A stretch of DNA of 64,000 nucleotides from Nocardioides panacis (GTDB lineage Bacteria > Actinomycetota > Actinomycetes > Propionibacteriales > Nocardioidaceae). Positions 11,734-20,213 of this stretch are shown one piece after another. A model generated the notes under the pieces. The model saw only the letters and a list, made by a program, of their open reading frames with translations, was not told where the DNA came from and did not search any database. Where the stretch lies: the NCBI RefSeq assembly GCF_019039255.1, contig NZ_CP077062.1:3162001-3226000 (forward strand), read 5' to 3'. How positions within the stretch are numbered: position 1 is the stretch's first letter; each line of letters opens with the position of its first letter. Position numbers and translations under genes: made by a program.

Positions 11734-11821
11734 CGACCTGAACCCAGGCCCGGGTCGACCTGAACCCAGGCCCGGGTCAACCTGAACCCAGGCCCGGGTC
11801 GGCCTGGACCCGGGCCCGGGT
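11734..11821. repeat. Four tandem 22-bp repeats between divergent genes
   Basis: Units start at 11734, 11756, 11778 and 11800; the consensus is CGACCTGAACCCAGGCCCGGGT. Units 1 and 2 are identical, unit 3 differs at one base and unit 4 at three; unit 4 contains a perfect 14-base palindrome ACCCGGGCCCGGGT. The 22-bp period (two DNA turns) puts each unit on the same helix face. They sit between the AraC gene and the DUF3224 gene, so they could be regulator sites or simply a minisatellite. Confidence 0.9.
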
Positions 11822-11858
11822 GGCGTGTTTGTGCAAGACCGGCGGCCGGGGTTCTCAC

Positions 11859-11864
11859 TACCTT
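11859..11864 (+). promoter_or_regulatory. Leaderless -10 box for the DUF3224 gene
   Basis: TACCTT ends 7 bases before the ATG at 11872, with the tandem repeats beginning about 40 bases further upstream. Confidence 0.4.
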
Positions 11865-11871
11865 CTCGGGC

Positions 11872-12312
11872 ATGAGCTATGCACAGAAGGCGACCTGCAC
11901 GTTCACCGTCTCGTCCTGGAGCGAGGAGGTGTACGCCGACATCGACGGCGAGGGGACGACGGCCGGGGAGCTGTACTTCCCGAAGCGCGGGCTGTCCCGC
12001 GCGGCCGTCGGGTACACCTACTCCGGGGACGTCGAGGGCACCTCGACGCTGGTGTACCTGATGGGCTACCGCGACGGCGACGACCTGGTGATCGGCCTGG
12101 AGCGGTTCGAGGGATCGATCGGCGGCCAGGAGGGGTCCTGCGTGCTGCGGCACGAGGCGGTGCACGACGCCACCGGCGTGCGCGGCACCGCGACGGTCGT
12201 GCCCGGCATGGGCACCGGCGGCCTGGAGCGGCTGAGCGGCGAGGCCGCGCTGGAGATCGCCGGGCACAGCGAGACCGGCTACCCGCTGGTGCTCGGCTAC
12301 GACCTCGGCTGA
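11872..12312 (+). CDS. DUF3224 domain-containing protein
   Basis: A 146-residue single-domain protein with the DUF3224 pattern: 'TCTFTVSSWSEE' at the start, 'GDVEGTSTLVYLMGYR' in the middle, then 'VIGLERFEGSIGGQEGSCVLRH' and a late 'VVPGMGTGGLERLSGEA'. The family is predicted to be a small beta-barrel (allene-oxide-cyclase-like); no enzymatic role is established. It diverges from the AraC regulator across the 22-bp repeats and so is the best candidate target of that regulator. Family call is confident, function unknown. Confidence 0.8.
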   Translation: MSYAQKATCTFTVSSWSEEVYADIDGEGTTAGELYFPKRGLSRAAVGYTYSGDVEGTSTLVYLMGYRDGDDLVIGLERFEGSIGGQEGSCVLRHEAVHDATGVRGTATVVPGMGTGGLERLSGEAALEIAGHSETGYPLVLGYDLG

Positions 12313-12331
12313 GGGCGACCGGGCGGGGCGC

Positions 12332-12631
12332 TCAGGAGTGCCGCCGCCAGGCGTCCTCGACGAGCTCGGCCACCACGGCCGGGTCGCAGTCCGGCAGCGA
12401 GACGCGGACCGCCGAGAGGGTCCTGCCCCACCACTTCTCCTCGCACCACCGCGGCCACTCGGCGACGGCGGCACGGATGTCCTCCTCGCCGAGCATCACG
12501 TGCAGGTGCTCGGGATCCGGGACCGTCACGAAGATCCGCCGGGCGGTCCGGAAGGACGGGAAGCCGTGGTGGTCCCGCTCGGTGGCGCCGTCGAGCGCCA
12601 GCGCCACCCTGCGTACGTCGTCCGGGCTCAT
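12332..12631 (-). CDS. MmcQ/YjbR family protein
   Basis: A 99-residue protein of the MmcQ/YjbR family, a small fold often annotated as DNA-binding. Typical are 'DVRRVALALDGATERDHHGFPSFR', 'RIFVTVPDPEHLHVML' and the end 'AVVAELVEDAWRR'. The ATG at 12631 is the natural family start; a long upstream open frame is only GC-driven. It converges on the DUF3224 gene with a 19-base gap and follows the NagZ-like gene by 32 bases. Confidence 0.85.
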   Translation of the reverse strand: MSPDDVRRVALALDGATERDHHGFPSFRTARRIFVTVPDPEHLHVMLGEEDIRAAVAEWPRWCEEKWWGRTLSAVRVSLPDCDPAVVAELVEDAWRRHS

Positions 12632-12663
12632 GCCCCGACCCTGCCAGAGGACCCGGGTCCGCG

Positions 12664-14334
12664 TCAGCAGCCGTCGCGGGGCACGCCCGCGACGTCGACG
12701 GGCAGCCGGCCCGGAGCCGTCGCCCGGCCGAGGAGCACCGCGAGCAGCGCGTCGAACGCGCCCGGGGTCTCGCCGTACGTCGCGATCCGGACCGGGGCGG
12801 TGCTGCCGCCCAGCACGTAGGGGATGTCCAGGGCGACGACCACGTCCCCGCGCGCGGGGCCGCCGGTGGAGTCCACCAGCCGGACCGTCGTGGCCCGCGG
12901 CGGTCGCTTCGCGTGCTTGCCGGTGCGCCTGGCCGGACCGACCACCCGCAGGCCGGCCGACGCGGCGGCCGCGCGGAACCGGGCCACTGCGGACGCCGGG
13001 CCGCTCACCCGCACCCGCGGGCCGACGAGCCGTCCGGAGCAGGGCCCGGACACCGAGGTGATCCCCGCCGCCGACAGCCGCCGCGACACGTCGCCGCCGG
13101 AGCCGGCCGGACGCGGCCGGTGCGCCTGGTCGCGCTGGTGCAGCAGCAGCGCCACCATCCGGATGGCCGCCTGGTCGAGCCGGGCCTGCGGCAGCCTCCC
13201 GTCGCGTACGGCGGCCACGATCCCGTCCCGGGCCGCGCGCGGGTCCGGCGGCATCAGCAGCACGTCCTCGCCGGCCCGCAGCGCGCGCACCGCGGATCCG
13301 GCGCTGCCGAACCGGTCGGCGACCGCGGCCATCTGCAGCGAGTCTGTGAACGCCACGCCGCGGAAGCCGAGCTCGTCGCGCAGCAGCCCGGCCACCACCG
13401 CGTGGGACAGGGACGAGGGGGTCCGCGGGTCCACGGCGCGGACGTCGAGGTGCCCGACCATCACCGCGGACGTGCCCGCGTCGACGGCGGCGCGGAACGG
13501 CACCAGGTCGCGGGCGCGCAGCTCGGCCAGCGACCGGTGCTGGACCGGCAGCCCGTAGTGGCTGTCGGTGGTGACCGAGCCGTGGCCCGGGAAGTGCTTG
13601 ACGACCGGCACCAGCCCGGAGGACGCGAAGCCCTGGACGGCGGCGGTGACCTGCGCGGCGACCCGCTCGGGCGAGGAGCCGGCCGAGCGTGCGCCGATCG
13701 CCGGGTCGGCCGGCCCGACGGTGACGTCGGAGTCCGGCGCGAAGTCGACGGTGAAGCCGAGCCCGAGCAGCTCGGCGCCGCTGGCGGCGTACGCCTCGCG
13801 GGTCAGTCCCGGGTCGCCGGCCGCCCCGGCGGTCATGAAGGCCGGGAAGCCGGTGACCCCGGACGTCACGCGGGCCACCCGGCCGCCCTCCTGGTCGACG
13901 CCGACCAGCACCGGCCAGCGCCGGCCGTCGCGGGCCGCAGAGCGCTGCAGCGCCCGGTTGCTGCGGGCGACCTGCCCGGCGCCGGCGAGGTTCTCGCTGA
14001 ACGCGACGACCCCGCCGAGGTGCAGCCGGCGGACCAGGCCGGTGGGCGCGGCGGTGCCGCCGTAGGAGGCGACGATGACCTGGCCGGCCCGCTCGCGCAG
14101 GGAGAGCCCGCCCACCAGGCTCCGGGCCCGATCGATCTCGCCCGGCGAGGGCCCCCAACCGGTCTCCACGGGCAGCGGCCGGAAGGTCCCGGTGCCGCTG
14201 CTGCCGCCTTGCTTCCAGCTGCCGCCCGAGCTCGTGGGGCGCGGGTCGGGCCCGTCCGGGCCGGCGGCGCCGCACGCGGACACGGCGAGCAGGGCTGCCG
14301 TCGCGACAGCCGCACCGGTCCGGGGCAGGAGCAT
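12664..14334 (-). CDS. Glycoside hydrolase family 3 lipoprotein (NagZ-like beta-N-acetylhexosaminidase)
   Basis: A 556-residue exported lipoprotein: signal 1-20 and lipobox LAVSAC with Cys21. The GH3 barrel shows 'GVDQEGGRVAR' (145-155), 'KHFPGHG' (246-252), the Asp257-Ser-His259 dyad that replaces the acid/base in NagZ, and 'FTDSLQM' with nucleophile Asp331. The last 170 residues form an extra C-terminal domain like that of actinobacterial lipid-anchored NagZ homologues. Probably removes N-acetylglucosamine from peptidoglycan fragments at the cell surface. The specificity is inferred from motifs. Confidence 0.88.
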   Translation of the reverse strand: MLLPRTGAAVATAALLAVSACGAAGPDGPDPRPTSSGGSWKQGGSSGTGTFRPLPVETGWGPSPGEIDRARSLVGGLSLRERAGQVIVASYGGTAAPTGLVRRLHLGGVVAFSENLAGAGQVARSNRALQRSAARDGRRWPVLVGVDQEGGRVARVTSGVTGFPAFMTAGAAGDPGLTREAYAASGAELLGLGFTVDFAPDSDVTVGPADPAIGARSAGSSPERVAAQVTAAVQGFASSGLVPVVKHFPGHGSVTTDSHYGLPVQHRSLAELRARDLVPFRAAVDAGTSAVMVGHLDVRAVDPRTPSSLSHAVVAGLLRDELGFRGVAFTDSLQMAAVADRFGSAGSAVRALRAGEDVLLMPPDPRAARDGIVAAVRDGRLPQARLDQAAIRMVALLLHQRDQAHRPRPAGSGGDVSRRLSAAGITSVSGPCSGRLVGPRVRVSGPASAVARFRAAAASAGLRVVGPARRTGKHAKRPPRATTVRLVDSTGGPARGDVVVALDIPYVLGGSTAPVRIATYGETPGAFDALLAVLLGRATAPGRLPVDVAGVPRDGC

Positions 14335-14389
14335 CCGGCCAGTGTGCCAAGCGCGGCCCCCGCGCCGGAACCCGGTGGCCGGTGGACGT

Positions 14390-14428
14390 GCCGACGGCGG
14401 TCACCCGGACCGGGTGACCGCCGTCGGC
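14390..14428 (-). terminator. Hairpin with 19-base arms downstream of the acid phosphatase gene
   Basis: 14390-14408 is the perfect reverse complement of 14410-14428, separated by one base. It lies 20 bases past the phosphatase stop and before the NagZ-like gene, so it likely ends the phosphatase transcript. Confidence 0.75.
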
Positions 14429-14448
14429 GGGTGCGGCGCGCCTGCCGG

Positions 14449-15327
14449 TCAGGGCAGGTAGTACATCGGGTTCGGCAGCTTGAACGTCTTGTCGGCGTAG
14501 CCGCCGGACAGGTCGCTGAGCTGGTCGCCGAAGTTGGCCTTGATGTCGTAGCCCAGGGACTCGATGTACTTGCGGGTCTCGGACTTCACCTCGATCGTCG
14601 AGCAGGCGTTGTCGCCGGTCGTGTCGCACGTGGTCCAGGCGTGGTTGACGTCCTTGAGGAACACGTTGTCGGGGTTCGCGCCGACCGGGGTGCCGGTCAC
14701 CGGGAAGCCGGTGTTCCTCAGGTTGGTCTCGGTGCCGGCGCGCTGCGACTCGGGGCGGCCGGTCAGGAAGAAGACCGTGTAGCCGGCCTTCTGCGCCGAG
14801 GCCACGAGGTCGGGCATGCCGAAGACGGCCGGGAACGCGGCCGCGTCCACGAACGACCCGTTGGTCGACGGGTTGTAGGTGAAGTTGCTGTAGATCTCGT
14901 AGTTGTAGGTGTTCAGCGACGTGTCGTCCACGTCGAGCAGGATCGCCTTGCTGCCGGTGCCGTGCTTCGAGCCGTGCTCGTGACCCCGCTTGAGGTAGCC
15001 GTCCGCGGACTTCTCGAGCCGGGCCATCTCGCGGGCGTAGGCGCCGGTCGGCGACGCGACGTGCAGGGCGTTGTCCTTGCCGTCCACCGAGTTCGGCACC
15101 GGGTCGGCCGTGGTGGTCAGCGTGTCGCCGTAGTACGCCTTGATCGCGGTGCGGACCTGGTCGATGTTCTGGATCTGGTCGGCGCTGGTCGGGCTGGCCG
15201 GCGGCGCGGCCACGGCGTGGAAGCCGTGGGAGACGGCGGAGGACTGGAAGCCGAGCGTGGCCAGGGTGGCCAGCGCGGCGACCGACGCGAACGCGGTCAG
15301 CGACCGCCGCGAACGGGACGGGGACAT
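14449..15327 (-). CDS. Secreted HAD-family acid phosphatase (class IIIB type)
   Basis: A 292-residue protein with a signal peptide (basic residues then a hydrophobic stretch, about 1-35). The nucleophile motif is 'LLDVDDTSLNTYNY' with Asp132 and Asp134; 'VFFLTGRPE' is HAD motif II and 'ANFGDQLSDLSGGYADKTFKLPNPMYYLP' covers motif IV and the end typical of HAD IIIB acid phosphatases. GGAAGG lies 8 bases before the ATG at 15327; the longer upstream frame is rejected. Probably releases phosphate from external substrates; phosphate regulation is possible but no pho box is recognised. Confidence 0.88.
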   Translation of the reverse strand: MSPSRSRRSLTAFASVAALATLATLGFQSSAVSHGFHAVAAPPASPTSADQIQNIDQVRTAIKAYYGDTLTTTADPVPNSVDGKDNALHVASPTGAYAREMARLEKSADGYLKRGHEHGSKHGTGSKAILLDVDDTSLNTYNYEIYSNFTYNPSTNGSFVDAAAFPAVFGMPDLVASAQKAGYTVFFLTGRPESQRAGTETNLRNTGFPVTGTPVGANPDNVFLKDVNHAWTTCDTTGDNACSTIEVKSETRKYIESLGYDIKANFGDQLSDLSGGYADKTFKLPNPMYYLP

Positions 15328-15354
15328 GGGTGAGACCTTCCGAGGAGGAGGGGA

Positions 15355-15373
15355 TGCAGATTGCACTCTGCAA
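15355..15373. promoter_or_regulatory. Small palindrome upstream of the acid phosphatase gene
   Basis: TTGCA-CTC-TGCAA (15361-15373) is a perfect 5-3-5 palindrome nested with TGCAGA/TCTGCA (15355-15372), 28 bases before the start codon. A repressor site is possible; nothing more can be shown. Confidence 0.35.
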
Positions 15374-15447
15374 GCAGACAAGATGCCACGCGGCACCCCG
15401 GCTGTCACCCCTCATGTCGGCCTTTGTCAGCCTTCGGTCGGCCCGCG

Positions 15448-17184
15448 TTAGCCCAGCACGACCGCGCTCCGCGGGGGTACGTCGATCACCCCGGCGTGCA
15501 CGGCCAGGTCCGGCTCCCAGCCCAGCAGCACCCGGCCCGGCACGTCGTGGCAGGTCCAGGGCCGGTCGCCGAGGTTGACCAGCACCAGGCAGTCACCGCG
15601 ACGCGTCCGCAGCCGCCCGTCGGACCACGCGACGTCGGTGCGCCCCAGGTCGGCGTCCCGCAGCGCGGGGTGGGCCCGGCGCAGCGCGATCAGGTCGCGG
15701 TACCACCGCAGCAGCCGGGCGTGCGGCTCCTGCTCGGGCTCGGACCAGTCGAGCCGCGAGCGGCGGAACGTCTCGGGGTCCTGCGGGTCCGGGACGTCGT
15801 CCTCGTCCCAGCCGTGCGAGCCGAACTCCGCCTTGCGGCCGGCCGCGGTGGCCGCCGCGATGCCGGGGTCGGTGTGGTCGGTGAAGAACTGCCAGGGGGT
15901 GCGGGCGCCCCACTCCTCGCCCATGAACAGCATCGGCGTCCACGGCGAGGTCAGCAGGATCGCCGCCCCGCAGGCCAGCAGGCCGGGGTCGAGGCCGAGC
16001 TGGGCGCCGGACAGCCGGTCGCCCTGGGCGCGGTTGCCGATCTGGTCGTGGGTCTGCAACGACGCCACGAACCGCCAGCCGGGGACGGTGCCGGCGTCGA
16101 CCGGGCGGCCGTGCGGGCGCCCGCGGAACGTGGAGAACGTGCCGTCGTGGAAGAACGGCGTGCGCAGCACCTTGGCCAGCGCGCCGGGGTCGGCGAAGTC
16201 GGCGTAGTAGCCACCTGTCTCGCCGGTCAGCGCCACGTGCAGCGCGTGGTGCACGTCGTCGGACCACTGCGCGTGCACCCCGAGCCCGGCGACCGCGTCG
16301 CCGGAGCCGCGCGGGGTGACCGTGCCGGGGTCGTTGCGGTCGGTCTCCGCGACCAGCCACAGCGTGCGGCCGGTGCGGGCGGCCAGGGCGTCGACCTCCC
16401 GGGACATCTCCTCGAGCAGCGGCACCGCGGTGGCGTCGTGCAGCTCGTGCACGGCGTCGAGCCGCAGGCCGTCGACGTGGAAGTCGCGCAGCCACAGCTG
16501 GACGTTGTCGAGCACCCAGCGCCGCACCTCGTGGCTGTCGCGGCCGTCGAGGTTGAGCGCCTGCCCCCACGGCGTCTCGTAGGCGTCGTTGAAGTAGGGC
16601 CCGATCTCGCCGAGGTAGTTCCCGTCCGGACCGAGGTGGTTGTAGACCACGTCGAGGCAGACCGCGAGGCCGTGCGCGTGCGCGGCGTCGACGAAGCGCT
16701 GCAGCGCGACGGGACCGCCGTACACCTCGTGCACGGACCAGGGCGAGATGCCGTCGTACCCCCAGTTGTGCGCGCCCGGGAAGGTCGCCAGCGGCAGCAG
16801 CTCGACCACGTCGACGCCGAGGTCGACCAGGTAGGGCAGCCGCGCGACGGCGGCGTCCAGGGTGCCCTCGGGCGTGAAGGTGCCGACGTGCGTCTCGTAG
16901 ACGACCGCGCCCTCGAGCTCGACGCCGCGCCAGTCACCGTCGCCCCAGGCGTACGACGGGAGGTCGACGTGCGCGCTCGGGCCGTGCGGGCCGTCGGGGA
17001 GCCGGACGCCGCGCGGGTCGGAGCGCGGGTCGCCGCCGTCCAGGGAGAATGCGTAGCGGTCGCCGTCGGCGACCTCGACGTCCCCGTGCCACCAGCCGCC
17101 GTCGCCGCGGCGCAGCGGGTGCCGGGCGCCGTCGAGCACCAGCTCGACGGTGCCGGCGCGCGGGGCCCAGATCGCCGGGGTCAC
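15448..17184 (-). CDS. treZ: Malto-oligosyltrehalose trehalohydrolase
   Basis: Cleaves trehalose from maltooligosyltrehalose, the second step of the TreY-TreZ route from glycogen. At 578 residues it is of normal length, with an N-terminal early-set domain ('TPAIWAPRAGTVELVLDG') and a GH13 barrel: 'DVVYNHLGPDGNYLG', 'GLRLDAVHELHD' (nucleophile Asp), 'WLVAETDRND' (acid Glu) and 'LQTHDQIGNRAQG'. The GTG at 17184 overlaps the treY stop by GTGA, so translational coupling is expected; upstream in-frame codons are shadow. Confidence 0.95.
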   Translation of the reverse strand: MTPAIWAPRAGTVELVLDGARHPLRRGDGGWWHGDVEVADGDRYAFSLDGGDPRSDPRGVRLPDGPHGPSAHVDLPSYAWGDGDWRGVELEGAVVYETHVGTFTPEGTLDAAVARLPYLVDLGVDVVELLPLATFPGAHNWGYDGISPWSVHEVYGGPVALQRFVDAAHAHGLAVCLDVVYNHLGPDGNYLGEIGPYFNDAYETPWGQALNLDGRDSHEVRRWVLDNVQLWLRDFHVDGLRLDAVHELHDATAVPLLEEMSREVDALAARTGRTLWLVAETDRNDPGTVTPRGSGDAVAGLGVHAQWSDDVHHALHVALTGETGGYYADFADPGALAKVLRTPFFHDGTFSTFRGRPHGRPVDAGTVPGWRFVASLQTHDQIGNRAQGDRLSGAQLGLDPGLLACGAAILLTSPWTPMLFMGEEWGARTPWQFFTDHTDPGIAAATAAGRKAEFGSHGWDEDDVPDPQDPETFRRSRLDWSEPEQEPHARLLRWYRDLIALRRAHPALRDADLGRTDVAWSDGRLRTRRGDCLVLVNLGDRPWTCHDVPGRVLLGWEPDLAVHAGVIDVPPRSAVVLG

Positions 17185-19559
17185 GCGCGGTGCACCCGTC
17201 GCAGCAGCGCCACGGGGTAGTCCGCGAGCACGTCGGCGCAGCTGTTCTCGGCGCCGCCGTGCAGGCTCCCGGTCAGCTCGTCGCGCCACAGCCCCTCGGG
17301 GAGCGCGAACGTCGCGCCCTCCCAGCCGCCGACGACCTCGAGCCGCTTGGCGGCGCGGGTGGCGAGCACCGCGACCTCTCCCCCGCGGACGAACCCGACG
17401 AGGTGCCGCGACGTGCCGACCAGCGGCTGGTGGTCACCCGCGTCGGCGAACGCGTCGCGCAGCTCGCGGCGCAGCGCCAGCGCCTTGTGGGTGACCAGGA
17501 GCTTCTCGTCGTCGAGGTCGCGGGGGGCGCCGCCCTCGCGCAGGTGCGCGAGCCGCGCGCGGCGGTCGTCGTAGTCGACCGGGCGGCGGTTGTCGGGGTC
17601 CACCAGTGACAGGTCCACCAGCTCGCAGCCCTGGTAGGTGTCGGGCACCCCGGGCAGCGTCAGCTGGAGGAGCTTCTGGCCGAGCACCATCGCCCGGACC
17701 GCCGTCGCGTTGTGGTCGACGGCGGTGCGGACCAGCGCCGCGAGCCGGCCGTGGCCGTTGGCGTCGGCGGCGAGCTCCAGCACGCGGGCCTCGTACTCCG
17801 GATCGGAGTCCAGCCACGACGTGCGCTGCTTGGACTCCCGCATCGCCTTGACGAGGTAGCCCTTGAGCCGCTCGCCGTCGATGTCCCCGATCCCGGCGAG
17901 CGTCTGCCAGACGAGGTGCGCGGTCGGCAGGTCGACGCCGCGCTTGCGGGCCGCGGCGGCGAACTCCTCCGAGCAGCGCTGCCAGGACTCGGCGTCCCCG
18001 GCGACCGCGACCAGGCGGGCCCGGACGTCCTCGCTGCGCTTGGTGTCGTGGGTGGACAGCGTGGTCATGCCCAGCGGCCAGTGCTGCTGCTGGTGCGCGG
18101 CCCACCGGTGCAGCAGGTCGGCGGAGGCGCTCTCGAGCAGGTCGGGGTCGCCGCCGACCTCGTTGAGGCCGACCTGGCGGTGCCAGCGGTAGAACGCGGT
18201 GTCCTCGATGCCCTTGGCCATCACCGGGCCCCAGGTCTGCTGTAGGCGGACGGCGAAGTCCCGGGCCGCCTCGCTGTCGGTGTCCCCGGTGGCGAGCCCG
18301 ACGAGCTGCGCGATCTCGTCCTTCAGGTCCGGACGGGCCGCGCCCGCGGTGTCGCCGGCGTGCTGGATCCGGGTGCGGGCGAGCTCCTCGGTCGGGGTCC
18401 CGGGCCGGACGTAGGCGCGGTAGACCTCGCAGGCCACCAGCAGCTCGACGACCGCCTCCTCGAGCCGGGCGGGGTCCACCTCGGGCAGCGCGTCGGCGGC
18501 CCGCCGGACCAGCCGGCGGCGCTCGGGCACCAGGACGTCGGCGACCACCTGCCGCTTGGAGTCGGCGATCACCCGCTCCAGGGACGGGTCCCCGCCAGTC
18601 TCCTCCCAGGCGTGCTGGAGGGCCGGGGCGACGGCCGGGTCGATCAGGGCGTAGGAGACCACCTTGGCGGCGTCGTACCCGGTGGTGCCGTCGCAGGCCC
18701 ACTCCGGCAGCGTCTCGTCGCCCTCGAGGATCTTCTCCACCCAGATCGCGGTGCCCGGACGCAGCGCGGCGCGCAGCCGCTCGAGGTAGCCCTCCGGGTC
18801 GGCGAGGCCGTCGGGGTGGTCGATCCGGTAGCCCTCGACGATCCCGCGCTGGTTGAGGTCGACCAGCACCCGGTGGGTGGCGTCGAAGACGTCGGGCAGC
18901 TCGACGCGCACGGCGATCAGGCTGTCCACGTCGAAGAACCGGCGGTAGTTGAGCACCTCGTCGCGCTCGCGCCAGCCGGCCAGGACGTAGTGCTGCTGCG
19001 CGAGCACCGCGGCCACCGCGGCGCCCGGGTCGCCGTCCCAGGTGCCGGCGGCGACCGGGAACACGTGGTCGTGGTAGCGCAGCACCCGGCCGCCGTTCTC
19101 CTCGCCGAGCCGCAGGTCGCCCTTGGCCAGGACGTCGGCCAGCGGCTCCCACAGCACCGGCAGGCCGATCCGGCCCTCGAGCGCGTCCCAGTCGACGTCG
19201 AACCAGTGCGCGTGCGCGGCGTCGCGGCCGTGCTCGAGGACGTCCCACAGCGGGGCGTTGCTGCTCTCCGGCGCGACCAGGGCCATGTGGTTGGGCACCA
19301 CGTCGACGACGATGCCCAGGCCGTGCTGGCGGGCGGTCGCGGCCAGCGCCACCAGGCCCGCCTCGCCGCCGAGCTCCTCGCTGATCCGGTCGTGGTCCAG
19401 CACGTCGTAGCCGTGCATCGAGCCGGGGACCGCCTGCAGCACCGGGGAGAGGTAGAGGTGGCTGACGCCGAGGTCGGCGAGGTAGGGCACCACGCCCTCG
19501 GCGTCGGCGAAGGTGAAGCCGGCGTGGAGCTGGAGGCGGTAGGTGGAGGTCACGACCAC
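17181..19559 (-). CDS. treY: Malto-oligosyltrehalose synthase
   Basis: Converts the reducing end of maltooligosaccharides to an alpha,alpha-1,1 linkage. The 792-residue GH13 protein has 'STYRLQLHAGFTFADAEGVVPYL' at the start, 'VVDVVPNHMA', 'GYRIDHPDGLADP' (nucleophile Asp) and 'IWVEKILEGDE' (acid Glu). Start is GTG; the GTG two codons in (19553) is an alternative. The usual partner treX/glgX is not in the window. The gene follows the MBL hydrolase by 45 bases on the same strand, but the functions are unrelated. Confidence 0.95.
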   Translation of the reverse strand: MVVTSTYRLQLHAGFTFADAEGVVPYLADLGVSHLYLSPVLQAVPGSMHGYDVLDHDRISEELGGEAGLVALAATARQHGLGIVVDVVPNHMALVAPESSNAPLWDVLEHGRDAAHAHWFDVDWDALEGRIGLPVLWEPLADVLAKGDLRLGEENGGRVLRYHDHVFPVAAGTWDGDPGAAVAAVLAQQHYVLAGWRERDEVLNYRRFFDVDSLIAVRVELPDVFDATHRVLVDLNQRGIVEGYRIDHPDGLADPEGYLERLRAALRPGTAIWVEKILEGDETLPEWACDGTTGYDAAKVVSYALIDPAVAPALQHAWEETGGDPSLERVIADSKRQVVADVLVPERRRLVRRAADALPEVDPARLEEAVVELLVACEVYRAYVRPGTPTEELARTRIQHAGDTAGAARPDLKDEIAQLVGLATGDTDSEAARDFAVRLQQTWGPVMAKGIEDTAFYRWHRQVGLNEVGGDPDLLESASADLLHRWAAHQQQHWPLGMTTLSTHDTKRSEDVRARLVAVAGDAESWQRCSEEFAAAARKRGVDLPTAHLVWQTLAGIGDIDGERLKGYLVKAMRESKQRTSWLDSDPEYEARVLELAADANGHGRLAALVRTAVDHNATAVRAMVLGQKLLQLTLPGVPDTYQGCELVDLSLVDPDNRRPVDYDDRRARLAHLREGGAPRDLDDEKLLVTHKALALRRELRDAFADAGDHQPLVGTSRHLVGFVRGGEVAVLATRAAKRLEVVGGWEGATFALPEGLWRDELTGSLHGGAENSCADVLADYPVALLRRVHRA

Positions 19560-19604
19560 TGTCTACCCGGAACCGCGAGGGGTGACACGGTCGCGGTGGG
19601 CAAT

Positions 19605-20213
19605 TCAGGTCACATTCGCGCGCTCGGCGCCGATCGTCGTGTCGTCCCCGTGCCCGGTGTGCACCACGGTCGCGTCCGGCAGCCCGAGCAGCCGGTCGGT
19701 GATCGAGGCGACCAGCAGCTCCCGGTCGCTGTAGGAGCGTCCGGTCGCGCCGGGCCCGCCGTTGAACAGGGTGTCGCCGGTGAACACGCAGCCCAGCTCC
19801 GGGGCGTGGAAGCAGACGCCGCCGGGCGCGTGCCCCGGGGTGTGCAGCACGCGCAGGGTGGTGCCGGCGACCTGGATCTCCTGCCCGTCGGCGAGGTCGA
19901 CGTCCCACAGCTCGTCGGTGTGCGTGAGCTCCCACAGCGGCCGGTCGTCGGGGTGCAGCAGGATCGGCGCGGTGACCCGCTCCCGCAGCGCCGGGGCGAC
20001 GCGGACGTGGTCGTCGTGGGCGTGCGTGCAGAGGATCGCCCGGACCGTGCGGTCGCCGACGACCGCGAGGATCCCCTCGACGTCGTGGGGGGCGTCGATC
20101 ACCACGCACTCGGAGTCGTCGCCGACGACCCAGACGTTGTTGTCGACGTCGAAGGTCTCCCCGTCGAGGGTGAACGTGCCCTGCAGGACGGCCTTGTCGA
20201 TGCGGGCGGTCAC
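19605..20213 (-). CDS. MBL-fold hydrolase paired with mycothiol formaldehyde dehydrogenase
   Basis: A 202-residue glyoxalase-II-like metallo-beta-lactamase protein. Metal motif 'THAHDDH' (His64, His66, Asp68, His69), with 'HTPGHAPGG', 'FTGDTLF' and 'HTGHGDDT' completing the binuclear site. Its GTG overlaps the stop of the dehydrogenase gene by GTGA, the arrangement conserved for this pair in actinobacteria. By analogy with glutathione systems it probably hydrolyses S-formylmycothiol; that role is inferred from the coupling. Confidence 0.85.
   Translation of the reverse strand: MTARIDKAVLQGTFTLDGETFDVDNNVWVVGDDSECVVIDAPHDVEGILAVVGDRTVRAILCTHAHDDHVRVAPALRERVTAPILLHPDDRPLWELTHTDELWDVDLADGQEIQVAGTTLRVLHTPGHAPGGVCFHAPELGCVFTGDTLFNGGPGATGRSYSDRELLVASITDRLLGLPDATVVHTGHGDDTTIGAERANVT

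Noticed and set aside
11734-11821. Tandem repeats as a CRISPR-like or attachment site
   Set aside because: Units are contiguous without spacers and no integrase or cas gene is near.
12332-15415. 1027-codon minus-strand frame
   Set aside because: It crosses two real genes in another frame; only the last 99 codons (MmcQ/YjbR protein) show family similarity.
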